Source: Azophilus sp965220425 (GTDB taxonomy: Bacteria > Pseudomonadota > Gammaproteobacteria > Pseudomonadales > Azotimanducaceae). From it: a DNA stretch of 64,000 nt. A program made the position numbers and the translations under genes. The notes below the pieces were generated by a model that was not told where the DNA came from, made no database searches, and worked only from the letters and a program-made list of their open reading frames with translations. The stretch covers positions 1,240,001-1,304,000 of the forward strand of contig OZ244830.1 of NCBI GenBank assembly GCA_965220425.1, given 5' to 3'. Positions 24,643 through 33,875 of the stretch are shown here, one piece after another. The number at the start of each line of letters is the position of its first letter. Positions within the stretch are counted from its first letter, which is position 1.

Positions 24643-24847
24643 ACCGGTCATTGATCCCGACCCGCGGATGTGCGTCTGGATATCCAACCAGAGCCCGCCG
24701 GCGGAGTAACTGGAGTCGACCTGGGCGCCGTCTCAAGAGGAACAGCGTGGCGATCGAATTGCCGAGCATCCCGGAAACGCGGGCCGATAACTTGATTCGG
24801 TTTTCACACCGGAGCCGCTCGAGGATGCTGGAGGCAGGAGGCTGACT
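24643..24847. other. Intergenic stretch with a possible TauD-like fragment
   Basis: In one frame near 24675-24740 the translation reads LDIQPEPAGGVTGVDLGAVS, which resembles the N-terminal block (GaevtGVDL) of TauD/TfdA dioxygenases, but it stops soon after and the rest of such a gene is absent. This is a weak, short match. AGGAGG before 24848 serves the CoA-transferase. Confidence 0.2.
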
Positions 24848-26113
24848 GTGCCTGGTCCGCTTGCAGGCCTGCGTGTCGTGGAACTGGCGACCTCCATTCA
24901 GGGTCCGGCCGCGGGCCTCTACTTCGCCAACATGGGCGCCCGGGTCATCAAGGTGGAGCCGCCCATCGGGGATCCGAGCCGTTATCACCGGGGCGTTGAC
25001 AATACGCTTCCGGAAGACGCGCCGGGAACGCAATTCGTCGCGATGAACAAGACAAAGCGCTCCGTGGCGCTCGATCTCCACACGGATCTCGGCCGCGCGG
25101 TCATGGCGAGGCTGCTTGAGGGCGCGGACGTGTTCCTCACCAACTTCCGTGCATCCGCGCTGGTCCGGATGGGGCTCGACCTCGGCGAACTCCCGGATCG
25201 CTATCCCGCGCTCGTGGTGGGTCACGTGAACGGGTTCGGGCCGCGCGGTGCGGACGCAGGCAAGCCGATGCTGGACGGCGCCGCCCAGGCGCGGGGCGGG
25301 CTGGCGAGCATGAGCGGCCGGCCGGGAGAGACGCCGACGCCGCCAGGCGTGACGGTCGCGGACCATGCGGGCGCCATGCAACTCGCCCTGGGTTGCGTCA
25401 CGGGCCTCGTGAACCGCGCGGCCACCGGCAGGGGGCAACTGGTGCAGACCTCTTCTCTCGGCGCGCAGTTGTGGCTGCAGATGTGGGAGCTGCAACACGC
25501 GGCGCTCACCGGCGCGGGCCTCAGCCGTGCCGGCTCCCACCATCCCAACATCCCGGCGCCGTACGGTGTCTATGTGACCGCGGACGGCGTGGAAGCGCTG
25601 TTCGTCACGGCGATGACGGAAGAGGCCTGGGCCGCGCTCTGGGTCTTCTTCGACAGGCCGGAGGTAATCCTGATGGAAGAGTGGGACAGCGCGAGCAAGA
25701 GAATCGGCTTCGAAGGGAGCGAGGCGGGACTCGCGGAGATTCGGCAGCACATGCGCGACGCCTTTGCATCGAAAACCTGGGACGAGTTTGCCCGATTCGT
25801 CGCGACGGAGCCGGAGATCATCTGCGAACGTGTGCGCGGCTACGACGATGTGCTGACCGACCCCCAGAACCTTGCAAACGACTACATCGTTGACATCGAG
25901 CTGCCCGCTGTAGGCAGGACGCGGACGATCGGCTCCCTGATGGACTTCAGCGCAACGCCCACGGACCGGCCCGAGGCGCCGCCGGAACTCGGCGCGCAAA
26001 CCGCCGAAGTCATGACGGAACTGGGCTTCGAGGCGGCGGCTATCGAGTCCGTCCTGAGTCACTGCGAGCGCGAGATGCGGGAGACCTTCGTCGCCCTGTC
26101 CGGGGAGAAATGA
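24848..26113 (+). CDS. CaiB/BaiF family (class III) CoA-transferase
   Basis: A 421-residue family III CoA-transferase, which moves CoA between an acyl-CoA donor and a carboxylic acid. Typical segments are LAGLRVVELATSIQGPAAG, MGARVIKVEPPIGDPSR, NKTKRSVALDL and ATGRGQLVQTS. The aspartate in TVADHAGAMQLA is at the position of the catalytic Asp of formyl-CoA transferase. Starts with GTG after AGGAGG. It precedes a hydantoinase-like HyuAB pair on the same strand but 445 bases away. Confidence 0.9.
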   Translation: MPGPLAGLRVVELATSIQGPAAGLYFANMGARVIKVEPPIGDPSRYHRGVDNTLPEDAPGTQFVAMNKTKRSVALDLHTDLGRAVMARLLEGADVFLTNFRASALVRMGLDLGELPDRYPALVVGHVNGFGPRGADAGKPMLDGAAQARGGLASMSGRPGETPTPPGVTVADHAGAMQLALGCVTGLVNRAATGRGQLVQTSSLGAQLWLQMWELQHAALTGAGLSRAGSHHPNIPAPYGVYVTADGVEALFVTAMTEEAWAALWVFFDRPEVILMEEWDSASKRIGFEGSEAGLAEIRQHMRDAFASKTWDEFARFVATEPEIICERVRGYDDVLTDPQNLANDYIVDIELPAVGRTRTIGSLMDFSATPTDRPEAPPELGAQTAEVMTELGFEAAAIESVLSHCEREMRETFVALSGEK

Positions 26114-26254
26114 TCCGGTAGGATCCAAGATCTGTTCTCAATAGCTACGATGCGTCCGAAGCCGTCGCAGAGACCGGTGCCCTCTCCTCCGGTCGGCCCC
26201 GTCCATGCGTTCGGCTGAAAAACCACCTATCCTGGCGCGTCTGGCCGTTCAACC

Positions 26255-26389
26255 TGCGGATCTCTTGCCATTGTCAGCGGGGTACTGACGCCCATAGGCG
26301 TGATACTGTTGATCCGGGGCCGGAAGCCGTACCGGGAACCGAGGACCGCGGCGGCGGAGAGCGATGCGGCTGACGACGGGCGGCATTGA
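26255..26389 (+). pseudogene. C-terminal remnant of a spinster-like MFS gene
   Basis: One frame reads SLAIVSGVLTPIGVILLIRG then RKPYREPRTAAAES before a TGA at 26387. The duplicated transporters at 17240 and 18881 end with SLAIVSAIAMSLAAISLALG then IKPYRKSLERAA. The shared SLAIVS and KPYR blocks at the same spacing suggest that this is the last helix and tail of a third, deleted copy. The remaining 400-odd residues are absent. Confidence 0.4.
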
Positions 26390-26405
26390 GACGGGAGGAC
26401 GTACG

Positions 26406-26555
26406 ATGACATGCGACGTAACGAGGGAGCGCTCCGGTTCGGCTTCGACGCCCGTCGATTCGCTGACTACGAGCGTGCCCGGCGAAGCGAAGCTCGCCAA
26501 TCGTTTCGTGACGGTCTCCGGCCCTGGCGCGACCGTCGTAACCGGGGGTTCCTGA
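26406..26555 (+). CDS. Possible small open reading frame upstream of hyuA
   Basis: A 49-codon frame starts with ATG seven bases after GGGAGG and ends three bases before the GTG of the HyuA-like gene. The product (MTCDVTRERSGSAS ... GPGATVVTGGS) has no recognisable domain, signal or helix. It could be a leader peptide for translational coupling, or chance. Nothing else is visible between 26390 and 26558. Confidence 0.2.
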   Translation: MTCDVTRERSGSASTPVDSLTTSVPGEAKLANRFVTVSGPGATVVTGGS

Positions 26556-26558
26556 ACG

Positions 26559-28625
26559 GTGCGCGCCAGACCCTGCCTCGGCGTCGACGTGGGCGGCACG
26601 TTCACGGATCTCGCGTTCTACGGCGAGAACGGTGAGCTCAACTGCATCAAGGTTGCGAGTACGCCAGCCCGCCCCGGTTTCAGCACCCTGCAGGGGGTGG
26701 ATGAACTCCGGCGCCTGACGGGATGCTCCGATGCGGCCTGGGCCGCCATGAGCCACACACACAGCAACACCGTGGCGGCCAACTGCCTGATCGAACGATC
26801 GGGCGCCAAGCTCGGTCTGCTGGTAACGGCGGGATTCCGAGACATACTGGAGATTGCGCGCATGACGGTGCCCGAGCCGGCCCGTTACGACTCCCGCCGC
26901 CCCACCCCGCTGGTTCCGCGCCAGAGGGTTGCCGAGGTCGAAGGACGCATCGATGCACAAGGCCGCGTCGTGAGGGACCTGGATGCGGATTCAGCGGTGG
27001 CCGCGGCCGCTCGCCTCAGGGACCTGGGGTGCGAGATCCTGGTGATCTGTTTCCTGCACAGTTACAGGAATCCGGCACACGAGCGGGAAGCCCGCACCGC
27101 TATCGAACGTCAACTGGCGGGACTGGCGGTGGAGATTTCTTCGGACGTATGGCCCCAGGCGCGGGAGTTCGAGCGGGCAACGCTCGCCCTGGTCAATGCC
27201 CACATTCGCCCCGCTGTCGAACGTCAGGTCGAGTTGCTGGTGGGCGGCATGGCGGAGCGCGGCGTGCGTACGCCGGCGCGGGGCTCGCGTTCCAACGGCG
27301 GAATGGAACTGCTGGCCACCATGGCCGAACGGCCGGTAACCGCCCTGTTGTCCGGGCCGGCCGCGGGCGTGGCGGGGGCGGCCGCCGCGGCGGCGGACGC
27401 CGGTTGGTCCGCGGCGAACCTCATGACCCTGGACGTTGGCGGCACCAGCGCCGACATCGGCGTCGTGCGGCGCGGGCGACCGGTGCTGAGTGCCGAGGAA
27501 CGGGTCGCGGACTTTCCGATCCTGGTTCCGACGGTCGCGGTTTCGGCGATCGGAGCGGGCGGCGGCTCCATTATCTGGGCGGATGCGACCGGTGCGCTGA
27601 AAATCGGCCCCAGAAGCACCGGCGCGGATCCGGGCCCGGCCTGTTACGGCCTGAGCGGCGGTGGCGTGGCGGCCATGACCGATGCCTTTCTGCTGGCCGG
27701 GCTGCTGAATCCGGAACGGCCGCTGGGCGGCAGGCTGAAGCTGCATCCGGAACCCGCCCGACGGGCTCTTGCAACGGTCGGCCGGCAGGTCGGCCTGCCG
27801 GCCGAACAGGTGGCGGACGGCGCCATTCAGGTCGCAACGGCCATGCTTGCCGCGGAGTCGACGAGCGTATTGGCACGCCGCGACGTGGATCTCGCCCGGT
27901 TCCGCATGGTGGCCTACGGGGGCGCGGGGCCGCTGGTGGCGGCGCTGGTGGCGGAAGCCGTGTATGTAAATTCGGTGCTGATCCCTCCGGTGCCCGGCAC
28001 GTTGAGCGCGCTGGGCGCCGCTCAGGCCGACCTCGAGGGAGACTTCGTGCAGCCGGTGTATCGGGACCTGGGCGGTCTCGATGCGGCGGCGCTACGCGGC
28101 GCACTCGATGCCGTTCGGAGCCAGACGGCCGGCTGGCTGGAACGCGAAACCGCGGGTCTTGCGGTGCAGCATGCCGTCGTCGAGTACACGGCGGAGATGC
28201 GCTACGAAGGGCAGGGTTACGATGTCACCGTCCCCATCGACGAAGAATGGCTCGCCGAAGGCGATTCAGGGAAGATACGGGCAGCGTTTCACGACGCGCA
28301 CGAACGGGCCTTCGGCCATCGCCATGACGGCACGCCGGCCTGGCTGCAGGAGTTGCGAGCCCACCTGACGGGCCGCCTGCCGAAGCCGGCGCCGGCTTCG
28401 CTAAAGGCCGCGAAGACCGGCGGCGAACCAGCCACCCGTACTATCCGGCTGCGGGGTAACGAGGTGGCAGCCCGGATTTTCGACCGCGACGATATCGCGC
28501 GCGAAAGCCGGATTGCCGGTCCCGCGATCGTTGAGCAAATGGATACGACCACCCTGGTGCCGGACGGCTGGAGCCTGACGCTGGCGGACAACGGCGCCAT
28601 GATTGTCACGAGGAAGGCGGCCTGA
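26559..28625 (+). CDS. hyuA: Hydantoinase/oxoprolinase subunit A (HyuA-like)
   Basis: A 688-residue ATP-dependent hydrolase subunit of the N-methylhydantoinase/acetone carboxylase/5-oxoprolinase superfamily. The N-terminal actin-like ATPase core shows LGVDVGGTFTDLAFYG; LDVGGTSADIGVV and AVSAIGAGGGSI mark the second half, and GADPGPACYG is the family signature. It hydrolyses or carboxylates cyclic amides or ketones together with subunit B, whose start codon overlaps this stop by one base (TGATG). Starts with GTG. A second, separate HyuA lies at 39788. Confidence 0.9.
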   Translation: MRARPCLGVDVGGTFTDLAFYGENGELNCIKVASTPARPGFSTLQGVDELRRLTGCSDAAWAAMSHTHSNTVAANCLIERSGAKLGLLVTAGFRDILEIARMTVPEPARYDSRRPTPLVPRQRVAEVEGRIDAQGRVVRDLDADSAVAAAARLRDLGCEILVICFLHSYRNPAHEREARTAIERQLAGLAVEISSDVWPQAREFERATLALVNAHIRPAVERQVELLVGGMAERGVRTPARGSRSNGGMELLATMAERPVTALLSGPAAGVAGAAAAAADAGWSAANLMTLDVGGTSADIGVVRRGRPVLSAEERVADFPILVPTVAVSAIGAGGGSIIWADATGALKIGPRSTGADPGPACYGLSGGGVAAMTDAFLLAGLLNPERPLGGRLKLHPEPARRALATVGRQVGLPAEQVADGAIQVATAMLAAESTSVLARRDVDLARFRMVAYGGAGPLVAALVAEAVYVNSVLIPPVPGTLSALGAAQADLEGDFVQPVYRDLGGLDAAALRGALDAVRSQTAGWLERETAGLAVQHAVVEYTAEMRYEGQGYDVTVPIDEEWLAEGDSGKIRAAFHDAHERAFGHRHDGTPAWLQELRAHLTGRLPKPAPASLKAAKTGGEPATRTIRLRGNEVAARIFDRDDIARESRIAGPAIVEQMDTTTLVPDGWSLTLADNGAMIVTRKAA

Positions 28626-30766
28626 TGACCAAGACAGCACAACAGGCGACGGCAGCCGCCATCGATACGGAGATCTTCCACAACCTTTTCCGCGCCATCG
28701 TCAATGAAATGGGCTGGATCATCCAGCGTTCGGCCCACACCACCTTCGTCAAGGAAACCATGGACTTCGGTACCGCCCTGGTGACCCCGGAGGGCGAACA
28801 GTTCGCGGTGATCGAGACCACCGGCGTCAACGCTCTGCTTGGCACCCCGATGGCTCCGGGCATTGAGGCGTTCACGGACTGGGCGCCCGGCGATGTCGCC
28901 ATCACGAACGATCCGTATACCACCGCCGGCATGGTCACGCACCTGAACGATGTCTTTTTCCTGAAACCGGTCTTCGTCGACGAGCAGCTCTTGTGTTTCG
29001 TCTGGGCGTTCATCCATTGCAGCGACATCGGCGGCAAGGTGCCGGGCAGCATCGACGGCGCCAACCGCGAGGTCTTCCAGGAGGGCCTGCGCATCAAGTC
29101 CACCAGGCTGTACAGGGCGGGTGTCCTCAACCAGGATGTGGTGGACATGATTGCCAGCAACTGCCGCAGCCCGGAGATGAACTGGGGCGACCTGGGCGCC
29201 GCGGTATCGGGCCTGAACCGGGGGGAGGAACGGCTCGGGCAGCTCGTCGCCCGTTACGACCGGGAGACGGTGCGGGGCGCCATGTACCGCGTACTGGACC
29301 GGGCGGAGGCGCTGACCCGGAAGGTGCTGAAGGACATACCCGCGGGTTCCTACGAATTTGTCGAATACCTGGAGGACAGCTATGTGAATGCGGTGCCGAT
29401 ACGGGCAAAGCTCAAGTTGACCTCCCGCGGGGACGGTACCGTGGAACTGGACCTTACGGGTTCCGACTCCCAGGTCGCCTCGGCGATCAACATGCCCACG
29501 GGCGATCAGAAGCACCACCCCATGTTGTCGGTCGCGATCATGAATCTTGTGGTCACCGCCAGCGAAGGCCAGATATACAACGCCGGCATACTGCGCTGCA
29601 TCGACCTGGTGCTGCCCAGGCACTCCTTCGTCAACGCCTCCTTTCCGGCTGCCTGCGGGATGCGTGTAGTAACCACCCTGCGCGTCCACGACTTGACGCT
29701 CGGCGCCCTGGCAAGCGCCATTCCCGGGCGGGTTCCCGCGGGGGGTGCGGGACAGGTCGCGATCATCTCCGTAGCGACGGCGGATTTCGCCGGCAAAACC
29801 CGGGTCGTGGCCGCCAACGCGGTGGCCGGCGGCGCCGGCGGCGGCCTCGGCCTCGACGGCATATCGGGCAACGACTATCCCACTGCGGCGTTGCGCAACA
29901 TTCCCGTTGAAGTGCTCGAAGCGGAGGCGCCCGTGCTGGTGCATCGGTTTACCCTCCTGGCGGACTCGGAAGGCGCGGGCAGGCAACGGGGCGGATTCGG
30001 CGTCGAATACGCCTTCGAGGTGACCGACGACATGGCCACCGTGGTCGTCCGCGGCAAGGACCGCTACAAGTTTTCGGCCTGGGGTGTCGACGGCGGTGGA
30101 GCGGCGCCGCCGAACTTCAGCCGGGTCAGGCGGGCGGACGGCACGGATATCGACATCGGCAAGCAGGCGGTCTATCAGCCGCACCCGGGAGACGTACTCA
30201 TCGTCGGCGGCGGCGGCGGCGGCGGTTTCGGGAACCCATTGGAACGGGATCCGGAACAGGTGCGGGGCGATATCCTTGACGGCCTGGTCTCGCCGCAGCG
30301 CGGCAGGGTACGGTATGGCGTCGCGCTCACCGGCGATGGCGAGGTCGACCGCCAGGCGACGGCCGCGCTGCGCGGGCATTCCGCGCGAACCGGGAAACCC
30401 GGCCGAATGGCATCGGCCGGGACCGGCCCCCCGCGCGGCGATGCCATGCCGGCTTCCCCGCCGCAGGCTTATCCGGCGGGGCAACCGTTCGAGACGGCGT
30501 CCCGCGGGCCTGGTGCGAATGCGGATCCGCACCCGGACGGCTCGGGTTCGGTAGAGGTCGATTTCGGTCCGGGCCGGTCACAATGGCAAGCGGACTGGCA
30601 GGAAACCTTTGCGATCATCGCCGACTGGTGCCGGCAGTTTCCTGCCAATGGCCGGAGGATTGCCCAGGAACGGGCGTACCTGCGCGCGGTCGAACGCCTG
30701 TCCCCGGGCCCGGCGCGGCGCGATGTCCTGAATCTGCTGCAGCAACTGGAGCGGGAATGGGCTTGA
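28625..30766 (+). CDS. hyuB: Hydantoinase/oxoprolinase subunit B (HyuB-like) with extra C-terminal domain
   Basis: Partner of the preceding HyuA. Core landmarks are RSAHTTFVKETMDFGTALV, NDPYTTAGMVTHLNDV, SDIGGKVPGS and GGGGGGGFGNPLERDP. The core ends near residue 580. About 130 further residues follow: a Pro/Gly/Ala-rich linker and then a helical segment (WQADWQETFAIIADWCRQF, ERAYLRAVERLSPGPARRD). HyuB-2 at 37007 lacks this tail, so it may be a fused protein-protein contact domain. Upstream coupling to hyuA is by TGATG. Confidence 0.9.
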   Translation: MTKTAQQATAAAIDTEIFHNLFRAIVNEMGWIIQRSAHTTFVKETMDFGTALVTPEGEQFAVIETTGVNALLGTPMAPGIEAFTDWAPGDVAITNDPYTTAGMVTHLNDVFFLKPVFVDEQLLCFVWAFIHCSDIGGKVPGSIDGANREVFQEGLRIKSTRLYRAGVLNQDVVDMIASNCRSPEMNWGDLGAAVSGLNRGEERLGQLVARYDRETVRGAMYRVLDRAEALTRKVLKDIPAGSYEFVEYLEDSYVNAVPIRAKLKLTSRGDGTVELDLTGSDSQVASAINMPTGDQKHHPMLSVAIMNLVVTASEGQIYNAGILRCIDLVLPRHSFVNASFPAACGMRVVTTLRVHDLTLGALASAIPGRVPAGGAGQVAIISVATADFAGKTRVVAANAVAGGAGGGLGLDGISGNDYPTAALRNIPVEVLEAEAPVLVHRFTLLADSEGAGRQRGGFGVEYAFEVTDDMATVVVRGKDRYKFSAWGVDGGGAAPPNFSRVRRADGTDIDIGKQAVYQPHPGDVLIVGGGGGGGFGNPLERDPEQVRGDILDGLVSPQRGRVRYGVALTGDGEVDRQATAALRGHSARTGKPGRMASAGTGPPRGDAMPASPPQAYPAGQPFETASRGPGANADPHPDGSGSVEVDFGPGRSQWQADWQETFAIIADWCRQFPANGRRIAQERAYLRAVERLSPGPARRDVLNLLQQLEREWA

Positions 30767-30792
30767 GCGCCGGCTGCCGCCGCTTGCAGGCG

Positions 30793-30864
30793 GAATGAAT
30801 GGGGTCAGAACGAATGGGGTCAGAGTAAAATTGCCTCGGCAATTTTACTCTGACCCCATTCATT
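30793..30864. repeat. Palindromic repeat, copy 1 (GAATGGGGTCAGAGTAAAATT type)
   Basis: A long hairpin whose arms read GGGGTCAGAGTAAAATTGCC and GGCAATTTTACTCTGACCCC, with a doubled left end (GAATGGGGTCAGA twice). A near-identical copy lies at 39374-39461. In my recollection similar sequences accompany REP-associated tyrosine transposases in many proteobacteria; no such transposase is in this window. It sits between hyuB and the ABC permease and could also act as a transcription terminator or RNA stabiliser. Confidence 0.85.
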
Positions 30865-30891
30865 AGACGGACGCTCTTCCGGAGACTGAGG

Positions 30892-31659
30892 ATGAAAGAA
30901 CGCATTGCCGTGGCCGCCGGACGCCTGCTGCTGATTGCCCTTTGGGGAGCGGCCTGGGAAGTGACGGCGCAAAGCGGTGCGCTGCCCCGGGGGCTGATCG
31001 GTCAGCCGTCCGTCTTTCTTGTGGACTTTGTCGACCTGCTCGCCGACGGCACCTTTCCGATGGCGGCCCTCATCACGCTCCAAGCGGTGTTCATCGCCTT
31101 CGTGCTCGGCGCCGTGCTGGCGCTCGCGACCGCACTGGTGATGACCGTGGCGCCCGTGGTCGAGCGCCTCGCCTCTCCCATCGTCGATGCCCTGAACGCG
31201 CTGCCGCGCGTGGCGCTGATTCCGCTTTTCATCCTGTGGTTCGGCATCGGGCTGGAACAGAAGGTGGCGTCCGGCGTCTCCATCATGTACTTCGTGCTGC
31301 TCTCGTACACCATGGCGGGCGCCAAGTCGACGGACCCCGACCACCTGCGCCTGGCCCGCAGCCTCGGCATTCCGGGATGGAAGGTGTTCGTGGAGATCAT
31401 CGTGCCGAGCGCCTTGCCCGCCATATTCGCGGGCCTGCGCCTCGGCATGATCTACACGGTACTCGGCGTGATCACCGCCGAGTTGATCGCCGGCGGCAAG
31501 GGCCTCGGCACGCTGGTGAGCTATTACTCCAACACCTTCGACCCAAACGGCGTCTTCGCCACCCTGATCGTCCTGGTCATCGTCACCACCGGCCTGACGG
31601 CGGCCATGTCGAGGATTGAAAGGGCCATCGCCAGGTGGCACACGCCGATCGCGGTATGA
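30892..31659 (+). CDS. ABC transporter permease (SsuC/TauC/ThiX-like)
   Basis: A 255-residue inner-membrane permease with about six transmembrane helices. The cytoplasmic loop that contacts the ATPase has the usual form: RSLGIPGWKVFVEIIVPSAL. It begins the importer operon of permease, substrate-binding lipoprotein and ATPase. The stop overlaps the next start by four bases (ATGA). Relatives import nitrate, sulfonates, taurine or thiamine precursors. Confidence 0.92.
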   Translation: MKERIAVAAGRLLLIALWGAAWEVTAQSGALPRGLIGQPSVFLVDFVDLLADGTFPMAALITLQAVFIAFVLGAVLALATALVMTVAPVVERLASPIVDALNALPRVALIPLFILWFGIGLEQKVASGVSIMYFVLLSYTMAGAKSTDPDHLRLARSLGIPGWKVFVEIIVPSALPAIFAGLRLGMIYTVLGVITAELIAGGKGLGTLVSYYSNTFDPNGVFATLIVLVIVTTGLTAAMSRIERAIARWHTPIAV

Positions 31660-32738
31660 CCCTGGCAAGGGACAGCCACCCTGTGTCGCGCGGGCGCCGC
31701 GTGTTTCGCGATGGCGTGCTCGCACTGGCGGCCTCCCTGGCGTTCGTTGCGGGCGGATGCGGTGCCGGGAGCGATTCGGGAACTCGCCCGCTGCGCGTTC
31801 AGGTGTTCATCGGGGCATACAGCTCGATCCCCGTGCACGTGGCGGACGAGCAAGGTTTCTTCCACAAGCACGGGCTCGAGGTGGAGTTGCTGCCGGCCAA
31901 TTCCTCGTCTGCCGCGATCGCGGCGTTGATCGGCGGCAGCATGGACATCGTCGAGACCGCGCCCGACCTGGTGCTGGCCAACATCGACAAGGGGATCGAG
32001 CTCAAGTTTCTCGCCGGCAACGAGAGCGCCAACTACGTAACCCTGGTGGTCGGCAATCACGTGGTGTTGCCGGATGACGACATCGGTTATGCGGAAATCA
32101 TGCGGCATCTGGCCGGGCGCCGCATCGGTGTCAACGCGATCGGCAGCACGGTCTATCTGGCCGCGGTCCTGATGCTCGAGGACGCCGGCCTGTCGGCGGA
32201 GGCGGTCGACTTTGTCGCTACCGGGACTGCTGCAACGACGCTATCCGCCTGGCAGGCGGACGCGGTGGATGCGCAGATGACCTTTGCCCCGGTGCCCGAA
32301 CTGCTGGAGACCCTGGGCGTCGCGCGCCCGGTACTGGTGATCGCCGACGACGGCCCGCCGGCGCTCCGGTTCCGGGGCTTGTTCGGGGGATGGGTCACGA
32401 GCGCTGCTTTTCTTGAACGCGATGCGGCGCGAGCCACGGCATTCATCGCCGCGTTGCGCGATGCCATCGACTGGATACGCGAACCGGCCAATCACGAGGA
32501 AATGGTGGGCTTGGCCAGCCGCCATGCGCCGGTCGCCGCGCTTTCGGAAACCGAGAATCTCCGGGTCATGGACGCGATGGTCAGGAATTACCGGCGTTAC
32601 TGGGGTTACGAGATCAACCCGGCAGCCATCGAGCTCTGGAACGACTATGCCCTGCGTTTCGAGCTGATCGGCGAGCGGATCGCCTTTGCGGACATCGTCT
32701 ATGAGGAGGCGCCGGTATGTACCGACCCGTGCCCATAG
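31656..32738 (+). CDS. ABC transporter substrate-binding lipoprotein (NMT1/SsuA-like)
   Basis: A 360-residue periplasmic binding protein. The N-terminus has an arginine-rich n-region, hydrophobic LALAASLAFVAGGC with a lipobox cysteine, then RVQVFIGAYSSIPVHVADEQ, GFFHKHGLEVEL and LIGGSMDIVETAPDLVLANI, as in the NMT1/THI5 family. It would deliver a small anionic or heterocyclic ligand to the permease. ATGA overlap with the permease gene. Confidence 0.9.
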   Translation: MTLARDSHPVSRGRRVFRDGVLALAASLAFVAGGCGAGSDSGTRPLRVQVFIGAYSSIPVHVADEQGFFHKHGLEVELLPANSSSAAIAALIGGSMDIVETAPDLVLANIDKGIELKFLAGNESANYVTLVVGNHVVLPDDDIGYAEIMRHLAGRRIGVNAIGSTVYLAAVLMLEDAGLSAEAVDFVATGTAATTLSAWQADAVDAQMTFAPVPELLETLGVARPVLVIADDGPPALRFRGLFGGWVTSAAFLERDAARATAFIAALRDAIDWIREPANHEEMVGLASRHAPVAALSETENLRVMDAMVRNYRRYWGYEINPAAIELWNDYALRFELIGERIAFADIVYEEAPVCTDPCP

Positions 32739-32752
32739 TCTCCTGTCTGCCG

Positions 32753-32863
32753 TTCAGCCGGCTCAAGCAGGTGCTGGAAGAGACGGACGGCAGTCTGGGC
32801 ACCCACCTGCGCCAACTCGAGGATGGCGGGTACCTGGCGCGGTTGATCGAGCGGGTGGGGTAA
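32753..32863 (+). pseudogene. Fragment of a winged-helix transcription regulator
   Basis: One frame reads FSRLKQVLEETDGSLGTHLR then QLEDGGYLARLIERVG and a stop. This matches the recognition helix and wing of small winged-helix regulators (DGNLSxHLRxLExAGYV). The N-terminal part and the beta-wing end are missing. It sits inside the ABC operon between the lipoprotein and ATPase genes, so it may mark a small insertion or deletion scar. Confidence 0.45.
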
Positions 32864-32899
32864 TACCGCGCCGCGTTTCGCTATTCACTTGAACGCGCA

Positions 32900-33709
32900 A
32901 TGGCGGATACTCGGTTGTCTTCAGCGGAAGGGCGGCAACCCTTGACGGACGGGATACGGATACGAGGCTTGAGCCACGTCTACCGCCGCGGTGGCGAATC
33001 CATCGCGGCGCTGCGCGAGGTCGACCTGGAAATCCCCGCCGGTCAGTTCGTTGCACTCGTCGGCGCCAGCGGCTGCGGCAAGACCACGCTGCTCGACATC
33101 CTGAGCGGACTGCTCGGGATGCAGACCGGCGAAGTGCTGCTCGCCGGCGAGCCGCCCCGGGCCGGCCGGCGCGACATGGCCCGCATGTTCGCCCGGGATG
33201 CGCTCATGCCCTGGAAATCCGCGGCGGCCAATGTGGATTTCGCGCTTGCCACCCGCATCGGCGACTCGAACGAACGAGCGGCCCGGGTCGATGAACTGCT
33301 CGACTCCGTCGGCCTCGGCGAATTCAAGAACACGCTGCCGGGCGAACTGTCCCAGGGCATGCGGCAGCGGGTGGCGCTGGCCCGCACCTTCTCGCTGCGC
33401 AGCCGGTTCGTCATGCTCGACGAGCCGTTCGGCGCCCTGGATGCGCTCACCAAGATCACGCTGCAGGACCAGCTGGTGGAGCTCTGGGAGCAGATTTCCG
33501 GCAGCACGGTGGTGCTGGTGACCCACGATCTTGCCGAAGCGACGGCGCTTTCCGATCGGGTCATCGTCATGTCGCCTCGACCGGGCCGCATCGTTGCGGA
33601 TGTGGCTGTCGACCTGCCCAGGCCTCGTAACGTGCGGGCGCTGCACGCCACCGATGGCTTCCAGAAGCTGGTGGCCGGATTGTGGGAAACGCTGGATGCC
33701 GCATCCTGA
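32900..33709 (+). CDS. ABC transporter ATP-binding protein (SsuB/TauB-like)
   Basis: A 269-residue ATPase. Walker A is GASGCGKTT (55-63), the signature LSQGMRQRVALAR, Walker B FVMLDEPFGALD and the switch histidine is in VLVTHDLAEA. It powers the importer with the two genes upstream. A gap of about 160 bases containing a regulator fragment separates it from the binding protein. Confidence 0.93.
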   Translation: MADTRLSSAEGRQPLTDGIRIRGLSHVYRRGGESIAALREVDLEIPAGQFVALVGASGCGKTTLLDILSGLLGMQTGEVLLAGEPPRAGRRDMARMFARDALMPWKSAAANVDFALATRIGDSNERAARVDELLDSVGLGEFKNTLPGELSQGMRQRVALARTFSLRSRFVMLDEPFGALDALTKITLQDQLVELWEQISGSTVVLVTHDLAEATALSDRVIVMSPRPGRIVADVAVDLPRPRNVRALHATDGFQKLVAGLWETLDAAS

Positions 33710-33722
33710 CCGATAAGGGCCT

Positions 33723-33797
33723 GCTCCGCACCGCTCATCGGTTTCGGGCTAGGGCCACCGCTGCACTCGAGACGAAAGTTGGTGAGCGATGCAGGCT
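33723..33797. repeat. Imperfect inverted repeat of the short CCCGCAT-GCTCACCAA motif
   Basis: TCCGCACCGCTCATCGG (33725-33741) and the oppositely oriented GTTGGTGAGCGATGCAGGCT (33778-33797) frame about 36 bases just after the ABC ATPase gene. Further single copies of the motif are at 6034-6053, 20269-20285 (weaker), 39502-39521 and 50370-50388. The motif resembles the ends of elements A and B (CCCGCATATTGCACCAAG). Confidence 0.45.
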
Positions 33798-33875
33798 ACG
33801 GGCCGCCCCTGAAACCGGACCGCGGGCGAGAAAGGACGGCCGATGCGGTCCGGAGATGAAGAACAATGCCGGCCG

